Below are positions 25,489 through 33,361 of a DNA stretch of 64,000 nucleotides, in pieces. The DNA lies in contig CAKZZS010000073.1 of the NCBI GenBank assembly GCA_937884975.1, positions 1 through 64,000 of the forward strand, given 5' to 3'. The translations under genes were made by a program, and so were the position numbers. The number at the start of each line of letters is the position of its first letter. Position 1 is the first letter of the stretch. The notes below the pieces were generated by a model, which saw nothing but the letters and a program-made list of their open reading frames with translations, was not told the DNA's origin and did not search any database. The stretch is from an uncultured Clostridia bacterium (GTDB taxonomy: Bacteria; Bacillota; Clostridia; Oscillospirales; Acutalibacteraceae).

Positions 25489-27513
25489 TTAAAATATTTT
25501 TTTCATTGTCAGGATGTTTTTACCGTCTTTATATTCATACGAAACATCATCCATAACCTTTTTTACAATGAATATCCCGTAGCCTCCGATTCCTCTTTCA
25601 TCTGCCGAAAGAGTTACATCGGGGTCTTCTTTTTTTAGCGGATTATAAGGAATACCGCTGTCAATGACTGTTATTGTCAAAGAAGATTTGTCGCTCACGG
25701 TTTTGACAGTTACCTTGCCGTCATTTCCTTCGTAGGCATATCTTGCAACATTGCTGACAATTTCGTCAACGGATATATCAATCTGGTGTTTATCCTTAGT
25801 TGATAACGGAAGTTTATCCATTTTTTCATTGACGAAATCAACAGCTTTTGAAACATTTTCAAGTGTGGCATCTAAAGTTAGTTCATTGCTGTTTCCATTA
25901 TCAGCACCAACATATTCGAAGCACAGCATTGTCAGGTCGTCAAACTGCGGAGCGTTACCGACAAATTCGTCAACGCTTTTCTTAACGCTCTCAAGAATAA
26001 TCTCAGGTGTTTTATCCTTAACGAGGTTGAGCGCTTCTACGGTTCTTTCAATGCCGAAAAGCTCGTCTGCTTCGCTCGTTGCCTCGGCAACGCCGTCGGT
26101 ATATATAAACAGCTTAGCGCCTTTTTCAAGTGCGATTTCATAGTTCTTATATTTGATACCCGACATACCGCCGATAACAAAGCCGTGCCTGTCCGTAAAG
26201 AACTCAAAATCACAGTTTGGCTGTTTGATAATCGGCTTCTCGTGACCTGCATTGGCTGCCGTGAGAATACCGCTTTCAAGGTCGAGTATTCCAAGCCAAA
26301 CAGTAACGAACATTTCCTCACGGTTATTAGCGCAAATCTGATTATTGACGCTTTCAAGCGCTTCTGCAGGCGACTTGCCGCTCATCGCTGCTTCCTGAAT
26401 TAAAATCTTACTCATCATCATAAACAGAGCAGCGGGAACGCCTTTACCCGAAACATCAGCCATAACTATCGCAAGATGTGTGTCGTCAACAAGGAAGAAA
26501 TCGTAGAAATCTCCGCCGACCTCCTTAGCAGGGGTCATACTTGCAAATATGTCAAAATCCTTTCTTTCGGGGAACGCAGGGAAGATGTTGGGCAGCATAT
26601 CCGCCTGAATTCTGGTAGCCAGCTCAAGTTCCGCGCCAATTCTTTCCTTTTCGGCGGTAATAGCAGCATTCTGTTTTATATAATCACGTAATTTTGAGTC
26701 CATTTCAACGATGGAGTCAGCAAGCAATTCAATTTCATCGTTTGTTGTGATGTCAATTTTCAGATCACTGTCATTTTCAATGTTTTCAACGATATTTTCG
26801 GTCGCTTTTTGAAGCTCAATTATCGGTTGTACAATCTTTTTTCGGGTTGTGTAATAATAAACGAACATTATCACAAGCATTAGCGCAGCAATAATACCGA
26901 TAACACTGAAAACCGTATTATTAACCGTATCATTGATTATATCAACAGAAATGTCTGCCGCAATAATTGCAACTCCTTTATCATTGCTGTCGCAAAGTGG
27001 AACTGATACTGTAAGAATATGCTGTCCGTCCTCGGAATCAACATAATACTGCGAATCTTCTGTGATTTCCCTTTCAATAAGTTTAAACGCCTGTTCTTTT
27101 GCGCCCTCACTGTAAGAATATTGACTGAGAAACTCTTCAGGTTCTTGTTCCGGTTCGGCATCCCAGATATAGGTATAATTATCTTCGTTAGGAACAAATA
27201 CATAGAGGTACTTAATGCTGATATTCTTATTGTCTACAGAATCGATAGTTGAATTTGCGGTTGAGTTAAGATAATTCTCTATTTCGTTATAGTATTCATC
27301 TTTGCTGCCTGTGGTACAGTAATTCTTTACCGTATCTCCGTCAATGTATTCGGCAGCACCCCTAACATACGAAAGAGCAGAGTGATTAATACTTTTCAAC
27401 AGAGCATTTTTGACCTGAAGCCCTACCGTTACACTTAACGAGGCAATCAGAACGAATATAACAAGCAGAATAGCAACTAATGTTCTTTGGGCAATTTTAC
27501 CTCTCTTTTTCAT
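25489..27513 (-). CDS. SpoIIE/RsbU-type serine phosphatase with sensor domain, HAMP and RsbW-like ATPase
   Basis: The start at 27513 (MKKRGKIAQRT) is supported by GAGGAAAAAA and overlaps the preceding gene by 17 bases. The 674-residue product has a membrane helix (about 10-33), an extracytoplasmic sensor region (about 34-200), a second helix and a HAMP-like linker (about 200-275). A PP2C/SpoIIE phosphatase domain follows, with GGDFYDFF, MADVSGKG and FIYTDGVAEA. The C-terminal HATPase_c_2 domain has ISVDEIVSNVARYAY and ERGIGGYGIFIVKK. It may combine the phosphatase and switch-kinase activities of a partner-switching system acting on STAS proteins. Its operon includes a STAS protein at the promoter-proximal end. 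Confidence 0.88.
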   Translation of the reverse strand: MKKRGKIAQRTLVAILLVIFVLIASLSVTVGLQVKNALLKSINHSALSYVRGAAEYIDGDTVKNYCTTGSKDEYYNEIENYLNSTANSTIDSVDNKNISIKYLYVFVPNEDNYTYIWDAEPEQEPEEFLSQYSYSEGAKEQAFKLIEREITEDSQYYVDSEDGQHILTVSVPLCDSNDKGVAIIAADISVDIINDTVNNTVFSVIGIIAALMLVIMFVYYYTTRKKIVQPIIELQKATENIVENIENDSDLKIDITTNDEIELLADSIVEMDSKLRDYIKQNAAITAEKERIGAELELATRIQADMLPNIFPAFPERKDFDIFASMTPAKEVGGDFYDFFLVDDTHLAIVMADVSGKGVPAALFMMMSKILIQEAAMSGKSPAEALESVNNQICANNREEMFVTVWLGILDLESGILTAANAGHEKPIIKQPNCDFEFFTDRHGFVIGGMSGIKYKNYEIALEKGAKLFIYTDGVAEATSEADELFGIERTVEALNLVKDKTPEIILESVKKSVDEFVGNAPQFDDLTMLCFEYVGADNGNSNELTLDATLENVSKAVDFVNEKMDKLPLSTKDKHQIDISVDEIVSNVARYAYEGNDGKVTVKTVSDKSSLTITVIDSGIPYNPLKKEDPDVTLSADERGIGGYGIFIVKKVMDDVSYEYKDGKNILTMKKIF

Positions 27514-28651
27514 GTGCTTTTTTCCTCTTATATTTGATTTTAGTACGTGACCATACTTCTGCAAGAAGCATGGATATTATACTTAATAATAGTCCTAACA
27601 GGTATGCATCAATCGGGTTGTCAATATATGGATTGCCTCTGAGATTGTATATAAGCAGATCAACTATCCACCAAACGAGTACCCAGTGAATACAGTAAAT
27701 GCTGTTAACATTTCGGCTTACGCTTTCAATTGGCTTTTTCCACTTTTCGGGAATTATTTTTGAAAGATAGAAAGAGAACATAAGAGTTCCTATAAAAGCG
27801 ATAATGCAAATAAAAGCCTCAATGGTATTCATATGGTAGAAAACATTCGCACCCTCGCCCATCATCATTCCAAAGCCGCCGTATATTTCCCATGCACAGA
27901 AAGCCGTCGCAATAACAATGCAAATAGGAGAAACAATATTATAAAACTTCTTCTTGTCTTTAAGACGTTGATAGTAATATCCGAATATGTATCCAAAGGC
28001 ATAGAATATAAACCATATTAGAAGCGGAAAATCAGAATAGATATACGGATCGCCCGAAGCGTTTTCAACACCTATGATGTGACCGAAGATAACATTAAGA
28101 ATGTTATTATGTAAATCTACACTCCTGAACAGAGTGCCAATGATACTCAGCCCAAGTGCAACAGCCAGAATTTTGGGTGGATTAAGCTTGAGATACAGCA
28201 AGAGCGCCATAAGAATCATTGCAAGTGAAGCGAACTGAAGAATATCGTTACCGAAGAATAAATATGGCAGCGGTTCAAGATACTTCTCCGCGTCTCCCGA
28301 AACTCCGTATCCTATAAGCGACGGAATAAGGTATCTGAACACATTAAGCAAAAAGCCAACTATGCCGATTTTTATTCCACGCTGGAACACCTCTTTCGGT
28401 GAACCGTGACGGGTATATGCAAGACCAATACCCATTATAATCATAAAACGGGTAGGTCCGATTACTCCTCCGACTATGGAGTCAAAGTAATACGGAATGC
28501 TAAGCGTGTCAAGTGCCGATGCCGGAGAACCGTCAACAAACACATGAACAATAGCAAGCCTGTAAATCAGAATGAATCTGAAAACATCAAGCTCAAACTG
28601 CCGACCCGTGTTACAGGGATCTTTTGTAAAATACTTGTCTAAAAATTTCAT
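27497..28651 (-). CDS. Multi-pass membrane acyltransferase-like protein
   Basis: The 384-residue protein has about ten hydrophobic helices. Its N-terminal pattern QFELDVFRFILIYRLAIVH resembles acyltransferase-3 and HGSNAT/DUF1624-like membrane acyltransferases, where a conserved Arg and His follow an LD motif. Such enzymes acetylate or acylate sugars of envelope polymers. No substrate can be named. It sits three bases after a STAS gene and overlaps the phosphatase gene, so the three form one operon that may link envelope modification to partner-switch signalling. The family call is moderate because no full catalytic motif can be checked by eye. Confidence 0.6.
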   Translation of the reverse strand: MKFLDKYFTKDPCNTGRQFELDVFRFILIYRLAIVHVFVDGSPASALDTLSIPYYFDSIVGGVIGPTRFMIIMGIGLAYTRHGSPKEVFQRGIKIGIVGFLLNVFRYLIPSLIGYGVSGDAEKYLEPLPYLFFGNDILQFASLAMILMALLLYLKLNPPKILAVALGLSIIGTLFRSVDLHNNILNVIFGHIIGVENASGDPYIYSDFPLLIWFIFYAFGYIFGYYYQRLKDKKKFYNIVSPICIVIATAFCAWEIYGGFGMMMGEGANVFYHMNTIEAFICIIAFIGTLMFSFYLSKIIPEKWKKPIESVSRNVNSIYCIHWVLVWWIVDLLIYNLRGNPYIDNPIDAYLLGLLLSIISMLLAEVWSRTKIKYKRKKAHEKER

Positions 28652-28654
28652 AGC

Positions 28655-28951
28655 TTATTCAATGTTCAGTATATCTGCAAATCCTGTGAGCTCAAGGATT
28701 TCCATATTGGTTTCGTTAACATTCTTAACTACCATTCCGCCTTTTTGAGCCATTCTCTTATGAAGAGAAAGCAAAAGACGAAGTCCTGCAGAGGATAAAT
28801 ATTTCAAATCCTTCATATCGAGAACAAGGCTGTCAGCGTTCTCAATAATCGATTCAATTTCCTCTGTAACCTGCGGCGTAGTTCCAGTGTCAAGCTTGCC
28901 GTCAAGCAAAACCGTTAATATACCGTCTTCAAGGGTTTTTGTAATGTTCAT
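28655..28951 (-). CDS. STAS-domain anti-anti-sigma-like protein (second copy)
   Basis: The ATG at 28951 (MNITKTLEDG) follows GGAGGAATATAT; the ATG at 28981 precedes that site. The 98-residue product is a single STAS domain with YLSSAGLRLLLSLHKRM around the regulatory serine. It resembles the 24993-25289 protein closely, ending FADILNIE against FSDILKIE, so the two are probably recent paralogues. It heads the operon with the acyltransferase-like and phosphatase genes, and is the likely substrate of that phosphatase. Confidence 0.88.
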   Translation of the reverse strand: MNITKTLEDGILTVLLDGKLDTGTTPQVTEEIESIIENADSLVLDMKDLKYLSSAGLRLLLSLHKRMAQKGGMVVKNVNETNMEILELTGFADILNIE

Positions 28952-28984
28952 ATATATTCCTCCGGAAATTATTTTCATCAAAGT

Positions 28985-29012
28985 ATTATATCATATTTGA
29001 AAAGCAATGTCA
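28985..29012 (-). promoter_or_regulatory. Promoter of the STAS/acyltransferase/phosphatase operon
   Basis: In the leftward direction, TGACAT is followed by 16 bases and TATAAT (28985-28990). The -35 and spacer match the five regulon promoters, but the ACC-N5-GGT core is absent. It may therefore be transcribed without the REC-XRE regulator. Confidence 0.65.
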
Positions 29013-29068
29013 TTATTTTTTTAATCAAAATGATTGATGCCTTTGCGCAGAGCATGTAAGGAGGAAAT

Positions 29069-29119
29069 ATGAAAACCATATTTTTAATTAAAACAAGTCT
29101 TCTTATGAAAGGAGCGTGA
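29069..29119 (+). CDS. Possible 16-codon leader or remnant ORF
   Basis: A very strong ribosome-binding site (AAGGAGGAAAT) precedes an ATG encoding only 16 residues (MKTIFLIKTSLLMKGA) before a TGA. It lies upstream of the SHOCT-like gene and recombinase. It may be a leader peptide or the remnant of a decayed gene. Nothing else supports it. Confidence 0.3.
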   Translation: MKTIFLIKTSLLMKGA

Positions 29120-29168
29120 TAGCATAAGGACAGGTTGACAAAGCATAGTTTTCGTTGAGGCGATTCGG

Positions 29169-29330
29169 ATGAAAACCAAAATCATCTTTGAAAATGAAAA
29201 CGAAAACTACACAGAGAATGTTAACACTGACCTATTTGAAAAAACAATTGAAAATGCGTTGCTCATTTCACTTCTAAAAAACGGTTTTATAAATCAAAGC
29301 CAGTACGAGCAATACATTGAAAAACAGTAA
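29169..29330 (+). CDS. Small SHOCT-like protein upstream of the recombinase
   Basis: This 53-residue ORF starts at an ATG eight bases after GAGG. The N-terminal half is acidic. The C-terminal half (ALLISLLKNGFINQSQYEQY) has the short-helix pattern of SHOCT motifs, in which a helix ends at a Gly-hydrophobic turn and an acidic or Gln helix follows. Small proteins of this kind are often seen beside serine recombinases in clostridial elements. The function is unknown. Support is reading frame, ribosome-binding site and context. Confidence 0.6.
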   Translation: MKTKIIFENENENYTENVNTDLFEKTIENALLISLLKNGFINQSQYEQYIEKQ

Positions 29331-29336
29331 CTGAAA

Positions 29337-29364
29337 GGTGCGGTGACTCCCCTATCACCGCACC
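29337..29364. other. Perfect hairpin between the SHOCT-like gene and the recombinase
   Basis: GGTGCGGTGA pairs with TCACCGCACC around an eight-base loop. No T tract follows, so it is not a standard terminator. It could attenuate or stabilise the transcript entering the recombinase gene. Confidence 0.6.
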
Positions 29365-29437
29365 GAAAAATAGTTCTGGACTTTATAAGTTTTATGAGTA
29401 TACTGTGTGTTTAAGAACACAACAAGGAGATGAAAAA

Positions 29438-31102
29438 ATGTATAAATTTGAAACTGAAATCAAACGGGTAGCTGCCTACTGCCGAGTGTCAACAGACAGT
29501 CTCGATCAGGCGAACTCACTTGAAAGCCAGCAGAGATACTTCAATGAATATATCAAGCGCAATCCCCTGTGGGAGCTTTCAAAAATCTATGTTGACGAAG
29601 GTATAACCGGAACAAGTACAAAAAAGCGTAACGCCTTCAATCAGATGATTGAGGATGCAAAGCACGGCAACTTTGATATCATAATCACAAAGGAGATTAG
29701 CCGATTCGCACGAAACACTCTCGACAGTATAAGTTACACAAGAGAATTAAAGCGGTTGGGTGTAGGCGTAATATTTATGAATGACAACATAAATACACTC
29801 GATCCCGATGCAGAATTAAGACTGACAATAATGTCCTCCATAGCGCAGGAAGAAAGCAGAAAAACAAGTGAGCGTGTTAAATGGGGACAACGGAGAATGA
29901 TGGAACAAGGAAAGGTGTTCGGCAGAGATATGCTTGGCTACGATGTGCGTGACGGTAAGCTTATTATTAACGAAGAAGGCGCAAAAACGGTTCGGCTGAT
30001 ATTTCATAAGTTCCTTGTCGAAGGAAAAGGCTCGCACTTAATTGCAAAGGAACTTCAAGAGGAAGGTATAAGAACATCAACCTATATGAAGAAATGGTCA
30101 TACACGGTAATACTGCGAGTGCTTAAAAATGAAAAATACTGCGGAGACCTGGTTCAACAAAAGACCTACACCCCCGACTACCTCTCCCACTCCAAAAAGA
30201 AAAACGAAGGTCAGCTTGAATTGGTTGTAATCAGAGATCACCACGAGCCGATAATATCAAGAGAGATGTTCGAATCGACTCAGCTTGAAATTGAACGGCG
30301 CAGAAAGAAAAGCACACCAAATCAGGCAGGCTTTGCAAATAGATATATGCTCTCGGGCAAAATAAAATGCGCTGAATGCGGTGCCACCTTCACAAGATCC
30401 ACGAAGTACCTGAAAAACGGTAAGACAACAAACAAATGGGTATGTATTGAATCACAGAAAAACGGCTCGAAGCGAAAGGACAAAAAGGGCGAAACAATCG
30501 GCTGCACAACTAATTCAATAAGCGAAAAGGACATTACGGATATACTTAACAGAATTATGACCGATGTGCTAAAAAGCAGAGAGAAAGTCATTAAAAAGGT
30601 TCTTAAAACGGTTAAGACAATACTTGACAGTGAGCCGAGCAACGACAATATTGCATACTATGAAAAAGAGCTTGCCAAAACCGAAAAGAAAAAGCAAAAA
30701 CTGCTCGATATGTGCCTATCAGGTGACATTGAGACCGAAGAATACAAGAAAGGCTGTGAGCGTCTAAATGCAGAATACGAAACGCTGACCGAGCGCTTTC
30801 AAAAAGAAAAAATCCACAATCAGAACATTGCGGATAAGGACAGAATACTCAAGGATATAGAAAAGCACCTTCGGCAAATAATGAACGGCTCGGTTTCGGA
30901 TGAAGCCTTCATGCGTGAGATGATTGACAAAATCGTTGTTTACAAGGGCAGAAAAATGGATATTCACCTAAAGTCAATTCCGAGCGTATGGACTGCACGA
31001 ATACTCGCAGGAAGCAGTGAAATTGAGGCTTATAATCAAAAAAATGCCAACGAAAGTTCGTCTGTGCCTATATCGGTGAGGAGTCCTTTAAGCTCGGGAT
31101 AA
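29438..31102 (+). CDS. Large serine recombinase of a mobile element
   Basis: The start at 29438 (MYKFETEIKRVAAYCRVS) follows AAGGAG. The 554-residue product has a resolvase domain (catalytic Ser18 in YCRVS, then EISRFARNTLD and SSIAQEESRKTSERV). Next come a recombinase domain (about 155-280), a zinc ribbon (CAECGATF... with distal Cys pairs, about 305-360) and a coiled-coil-rich C-terminus. Such enzymes integrate and excise elements at specific att sites. About the last 15 residues are encoded on the antisense strand of cotJC sequence. The gene therefore runs through the element junction, and its C-terminus would differ in the excised state. Confidence 0.92.
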   Translation: MYKFETEIKRVAAYCRVSTDSLDQANSLESQQRYFNEYIKRNPLWELSKIYVDEGITGTSTKKRNAFNQMIEDAKHGNFDIIITKEISRFARNTLDSISYTRELKRLGVGVIFMNDNINTLDPDAELRLTIMSSIAQEESRKTSERVKWGQRRMMEQGKVFGRDMLGYDVRDGKLIINEEGAKTVRLIFHKFLVEGKGSHLIAKELQEEGIRTSTYMKKWSYTVILRVLKNEKYCGDLVQQKTYTPDYLSHSKKKNEGQLELVVIRDHHEPIISREMFESTQLEIERRRKKSTPNQAGFANRYMLSGKIKCAECGATFTRSTKYLKNGKTTNKWVCIESQKNGSKRKDKKGETIGCTTNSISEKDITDILNRIMTDVLKSREKVIKKVLKTVKTILDSEPSNDNIAYYEKELAKTEKKKQKLLDMCLSGDIETEEYKKGCERLNAEYETLTERFQKEKIHNQNIADKDRILKDIEKHLRQIMNGSVSDEAFMREMIDKIVVYKGRKMDIHLKSIPSVWTARILAGSSEIEAYNQKNANESSSVPISVRSPLSSG

Positions 31103-31251
31103 GGCATTGAAAAACGCTGTGAGAGGTAACGCAGTGAAGCGCCGAGCTCTCCGTCGGGTCCGCCGTACTGCGAAATAATTATGCTCGCATACTTCGGGTT
31201 GGGATTTTTAATATTTACGGGATACTGTAATTTCTTTTCATATTGAAACAT
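31036..31251 (-). pseudogene. cotJC: Truncated cotJC, spore-coat manganese-catalase-like protein
   Basis: The frame starts MFQYEKKLQYPVNIKNPNP after AAGGAG and matches the N-terminus of CotJC through YGGPDGELGASLRYL and LLTDIGTDEL. It then departs from the family (SLAFF, stop). CotJC proteins are normally near 190-200 residues; only about 66 are conserved here before the break near 31053. The break coincides with the end of the recombinase's own sequence. This looks like disruption by the recombinase element. Whether the missing part lies elsewhere in this genome cannot be seen. Upstream cotJB and cotJA are intact. Confidence 0.85.
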
Positions 31252-31493
31252 CAGTTTGCACTCCTTTCCCAGGGCCACGGGTCATTAAGCCAGGTCTGTC
31301 CGCTACCGCTTTGAATTGTAAGCGGACCGTATTTTTTCTCATATTCTTCCCTGTATTCGGCAGCTTTTTTCTGAAAATTCTTCATTCTCATCATTGCTGC
31401 AACATCACTCGGATGAGTGTCAAGATATATGTGAAGCTCCCACGCGGCAAAGCCGTAACGTGAAATCATTTCCAATAATTCGTCTCTTTTCAT
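31251..31493 (-). CDS. cotJB: Spore coat protein CotJB
   Basis: The 80-residue product carries the CotJB pattern: FAAWELHIYLDTHPSD, then YREEYEKKYGPLT and a C-terminal NDPWPWE. CotJ proteins sit in or under the spore coat. It overlaps the cotJA stop by four bases and the cotJC start by one, as in cotJABC operons. Presence of the operon is the main evidence that the organism forms spores. Confidence 0.9.
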   Translation of the reverse strand: MKRDELLEMISRYGFAAWELHIYLDTHPSDVAAMMRMKNFQKKAAEYREEYEKKYGPLTIQSGSGQTWLNDPWPWERSAN

Positions 31494-31675
31494 CTCGGCT
31501 TCACCCCTGTATAGGGCTTATCAAGAACCACGAAAAGAGTGCCCTTTTTAAGCGCTGTTTTAACGTCAAATTCCGTTGTATCCTGCTGAAAAGGTATATA
31601 AGCCATTGCAACGCTTACATTCTTCGGAAAAACGGAGGTTCCGTCATAAAAGAAATCGTTTGTTGTTTTTTCCAT
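31490..31675 (-). CDS. cotJA: Spore coat associated protein CotJA
   Basis: The 61-residue product matches CotJA through VAMAYIPFQ, then ALKKGTLFVVLDKPYTG. It is the first gene of the cotJ operon. Its ribosome-binding site AAGGAG is seven bases from the ATG and lies partly in the 3' arm of a perfect 14-base hairpin (31685-31736). Translation may therefore depend on opening that hairpin or starting transcription inside it. Confidence 0.88.
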   Translation of the reverse strand: MEKTTNDFFYDGTSVFPKNVSVAMAYIPFQQDTTEFDVKTALKKGTLFVVLDKPYTGVKPR

Positions 31676-31684
31676 AAAAAAACT

Positions 31685-31736
31685 CCTTACATATATTGCC
31701 TGTACAAACGTACAAGTCAGTACAATATATGTAAGG
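31685..31736 (-). promoter_or_regulatory. Long hairpin overlapping the cotJA ribosome-binding site
   Basis: CCTTACATATATTG (5' arm, minus strand) pairs perfectly with CAATATATGTAAGG (3' arm) across a 24-base loop. The 3' arm runs into AGTTTTTTT and then the cotJA ATG. It has the form of an intrinsic terminator for the 31761-33230 gene, and also buries most of the cotJA AAGGAG site in readthrough transcripts. Confidence 0.7.
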
Positions 31737-31760
31737 AATTAAACTTTTGTTAATTAAAAC

Positions 31761-33230
31761 TTAATAGAAGCTGTAATTTCCGCTTTGATATCTGTCAAGA
31801 ACAGCAAGGTCAAAAGCGTCTACCACGCCGTCGCCGTTACAGTCGCCTGCATACGTTTCGGGAGCGGTTGACGAATAAACCGTTTTACCGACAGAAACAT
31901 TCATTACAATATTCAAATCCGTGTTGTTGACTAACGCATCCCTGTTCACGTCGCCGTGCATTATAACGGTATAGCTTGTAGAAACTCCTGCCGTAGTTGT
32001 ATAAATCAGTGACGAACCTGTTTTGTCGCCGGAAGCCGAAGCGCTGCCCGATGAATAGGAAAGCTTGAAGCAGTTTTTAATCGAACAACCGGGAGCGAGA
32101 TAAACAAGCATTTTATCCTTTAAAATAGAGCCGCCGGGGTGATCGTTACCCTGAGTTCCGTCCGTTCTCCAGGTTTCAACGGGAGATAAGGGCGAATATG
32201 CCGTGTCACTCAACGGAGGATTAAGAATTGACTGACCGGAAGAGCTTGTAAAGATATATTCCTCCTGATGATCGGATTCCTCGGAAAAAGTCGTGCTTCC
32301 GGATGTAGGCGTAGAGGAGCCGACAAGGAAATAACTGTACTGAAGCAAGCTGTAATCGGGAAGAAGATTACCCGAATTGTCACTTATCGGCGGGTCATCC
32401 CAAGTTGCGTCAATGGCATACCATTTTCCGTCCTCCATAAGGACCACGTTCCAGACGTGACCGGGACTGTAAACGAGCATATTGGGTATGCCCTCTCTGT
32501 CAGCAAAAATCTTGAAGGATTCCGCATATCCCTCGCATACGCAAAGATACGGGGAAAGCAAGCAACCTGTCGGCTGGTGGCCGTAGGGAGCGGCATTTGA
32601 ATTATCATAGTCCGGGTCATACGTTGCCTTTGTGACAATATAATCGTGAATAGACCTTAACTTTTCGTATCTTGTAACGCCTGCAGGCTTAAATGAATTA
32701 ACCGCATCCATAAGCTGATTATAAACGGTATTTATACTGCTTAAACTGTAACTCGAATGACATACAATAGTCGGGTCAACAGAATAGATGGTAGTATAAG
32801 AACCGGATATTGAATACGAATATGAGTACTGCAAGCCGTTATACCAGAAACGCTCGGGATGGTCATTGACAAAAGCCTTATACGCCGCGCCGAAAATATC
32901 GTTTAATTTATAACCGACTTCACTTGTAAGCACCTTAAAAGCGCCTGACGCGTAATTAACCTCAAAGCTGTTTTCGGTATTTCCAAGCTCGTCGAATTTG
33001 TTATAAATTTCCTTTTGCTCGTCGTTTAACTGGTCATAATAGCGACCCGTCACAGGGAATGAGCCGTAGTAGCTTTTTTGCCCAATAAAGTTAGGTCTCG
33101 TAAAATCGGTTATATACTCGTGTTCAATATAGCCGTAACCCGTCTTAATCTCAACTGCGGCAAATGAGAAAAGCTGCATTACGGACAAAAGATACATAAG
33201 AACAATAAGAACCGATATTGCTTTTTTCAT
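31761..33230 (-). CDS. Secreted transglutaminase-like protein with C-terminal type I dockerin
   Basis: The ATG at 33230 (MKKAISVLIV) follows AGGAG; an upstream in-frame ATG is rejected. The 489-residue product has a signal peptide. A transglutaminase-like cysteine-protease-fold domain (about residues 185-310) shows CEGYAESFKIFADREGI, PGHVWNVV and AIDATWDDP, the Cys, His and Asp triad of the family. The C-terminal dockerin has two calcium loops, GDVNRDALVNNTDLNIV and GDCNGDGVVDAFDLAVLD. Its second loop closely matches that of the 2175-5231 protein, so both may dock to the same cohesin. The substrate is unknown; protein crosslinking or proteolysis at the surface is plausible. Confidence 0.88.
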   Translation of the reverse strand: MKKAISVLIVLMYLLSVMQLFSFAAVEIKTGYGYIEHEYITDFTRPNFIGQKSYYGSFPVTGRYYDQLNDEQKEIYNKFDELGNTENSFEVNYASGAFKVLTSEVGYKLNDIFGAAYKAFVNDHPERFWYNGLQYSYSYSISGSYTTIYSVDPTIVCHSSYSLSSINTVYNQLMDAVNSFKPAGVTRYEKLRSIHDYIVTKATYDPDYDNSNAAPYGHQPTGCLLSPYLCVCEGYAESFKIFADREGIPNMLVYSPGHVWNVVLMEDGKWYAIDATWDDPPISDNSGNLLPDYSLLQYSYFLVGSSTPTSGSTTFSEESDHQEEYIFTSSSGQSILNPPLSDTAYSPLSPVETWRTDGTQGNDHPGGSILKDKMLVYLAPGCSIKNCFKLSYSSGSASASGDKTGSSLIYTTTAGVSTSYTVIMHGDVNRDALVNNTDLNIVMNVSVGKTVYSSTAPETYAGDCNGDGVVDAFDLAVLDRYQSGNYSFY

Positions 33231-33361
33231 TTTATTCACTCCTTTAACAAGAGTCTCTATATAAAATATTATACATTTTACAAAAAAATCTGTCAACAAA
33301 CATTGAAAATATTTTATTGCGGTGTATAATTAAGTCATAATTATTTTTGCGAGGTAAAAAT

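Noticed and set aside
28985..29012. Sixth member of the shared-operator regulon
   Set aside because: TGACAT and the 16-base spacer match, but the ACC-N5-GGT palindrome is absent upstream.
29438..31102. Prophage
   Set aside because: Apart from the recombinase, no capsid, terminase, portal or tail genes are seen in the window.
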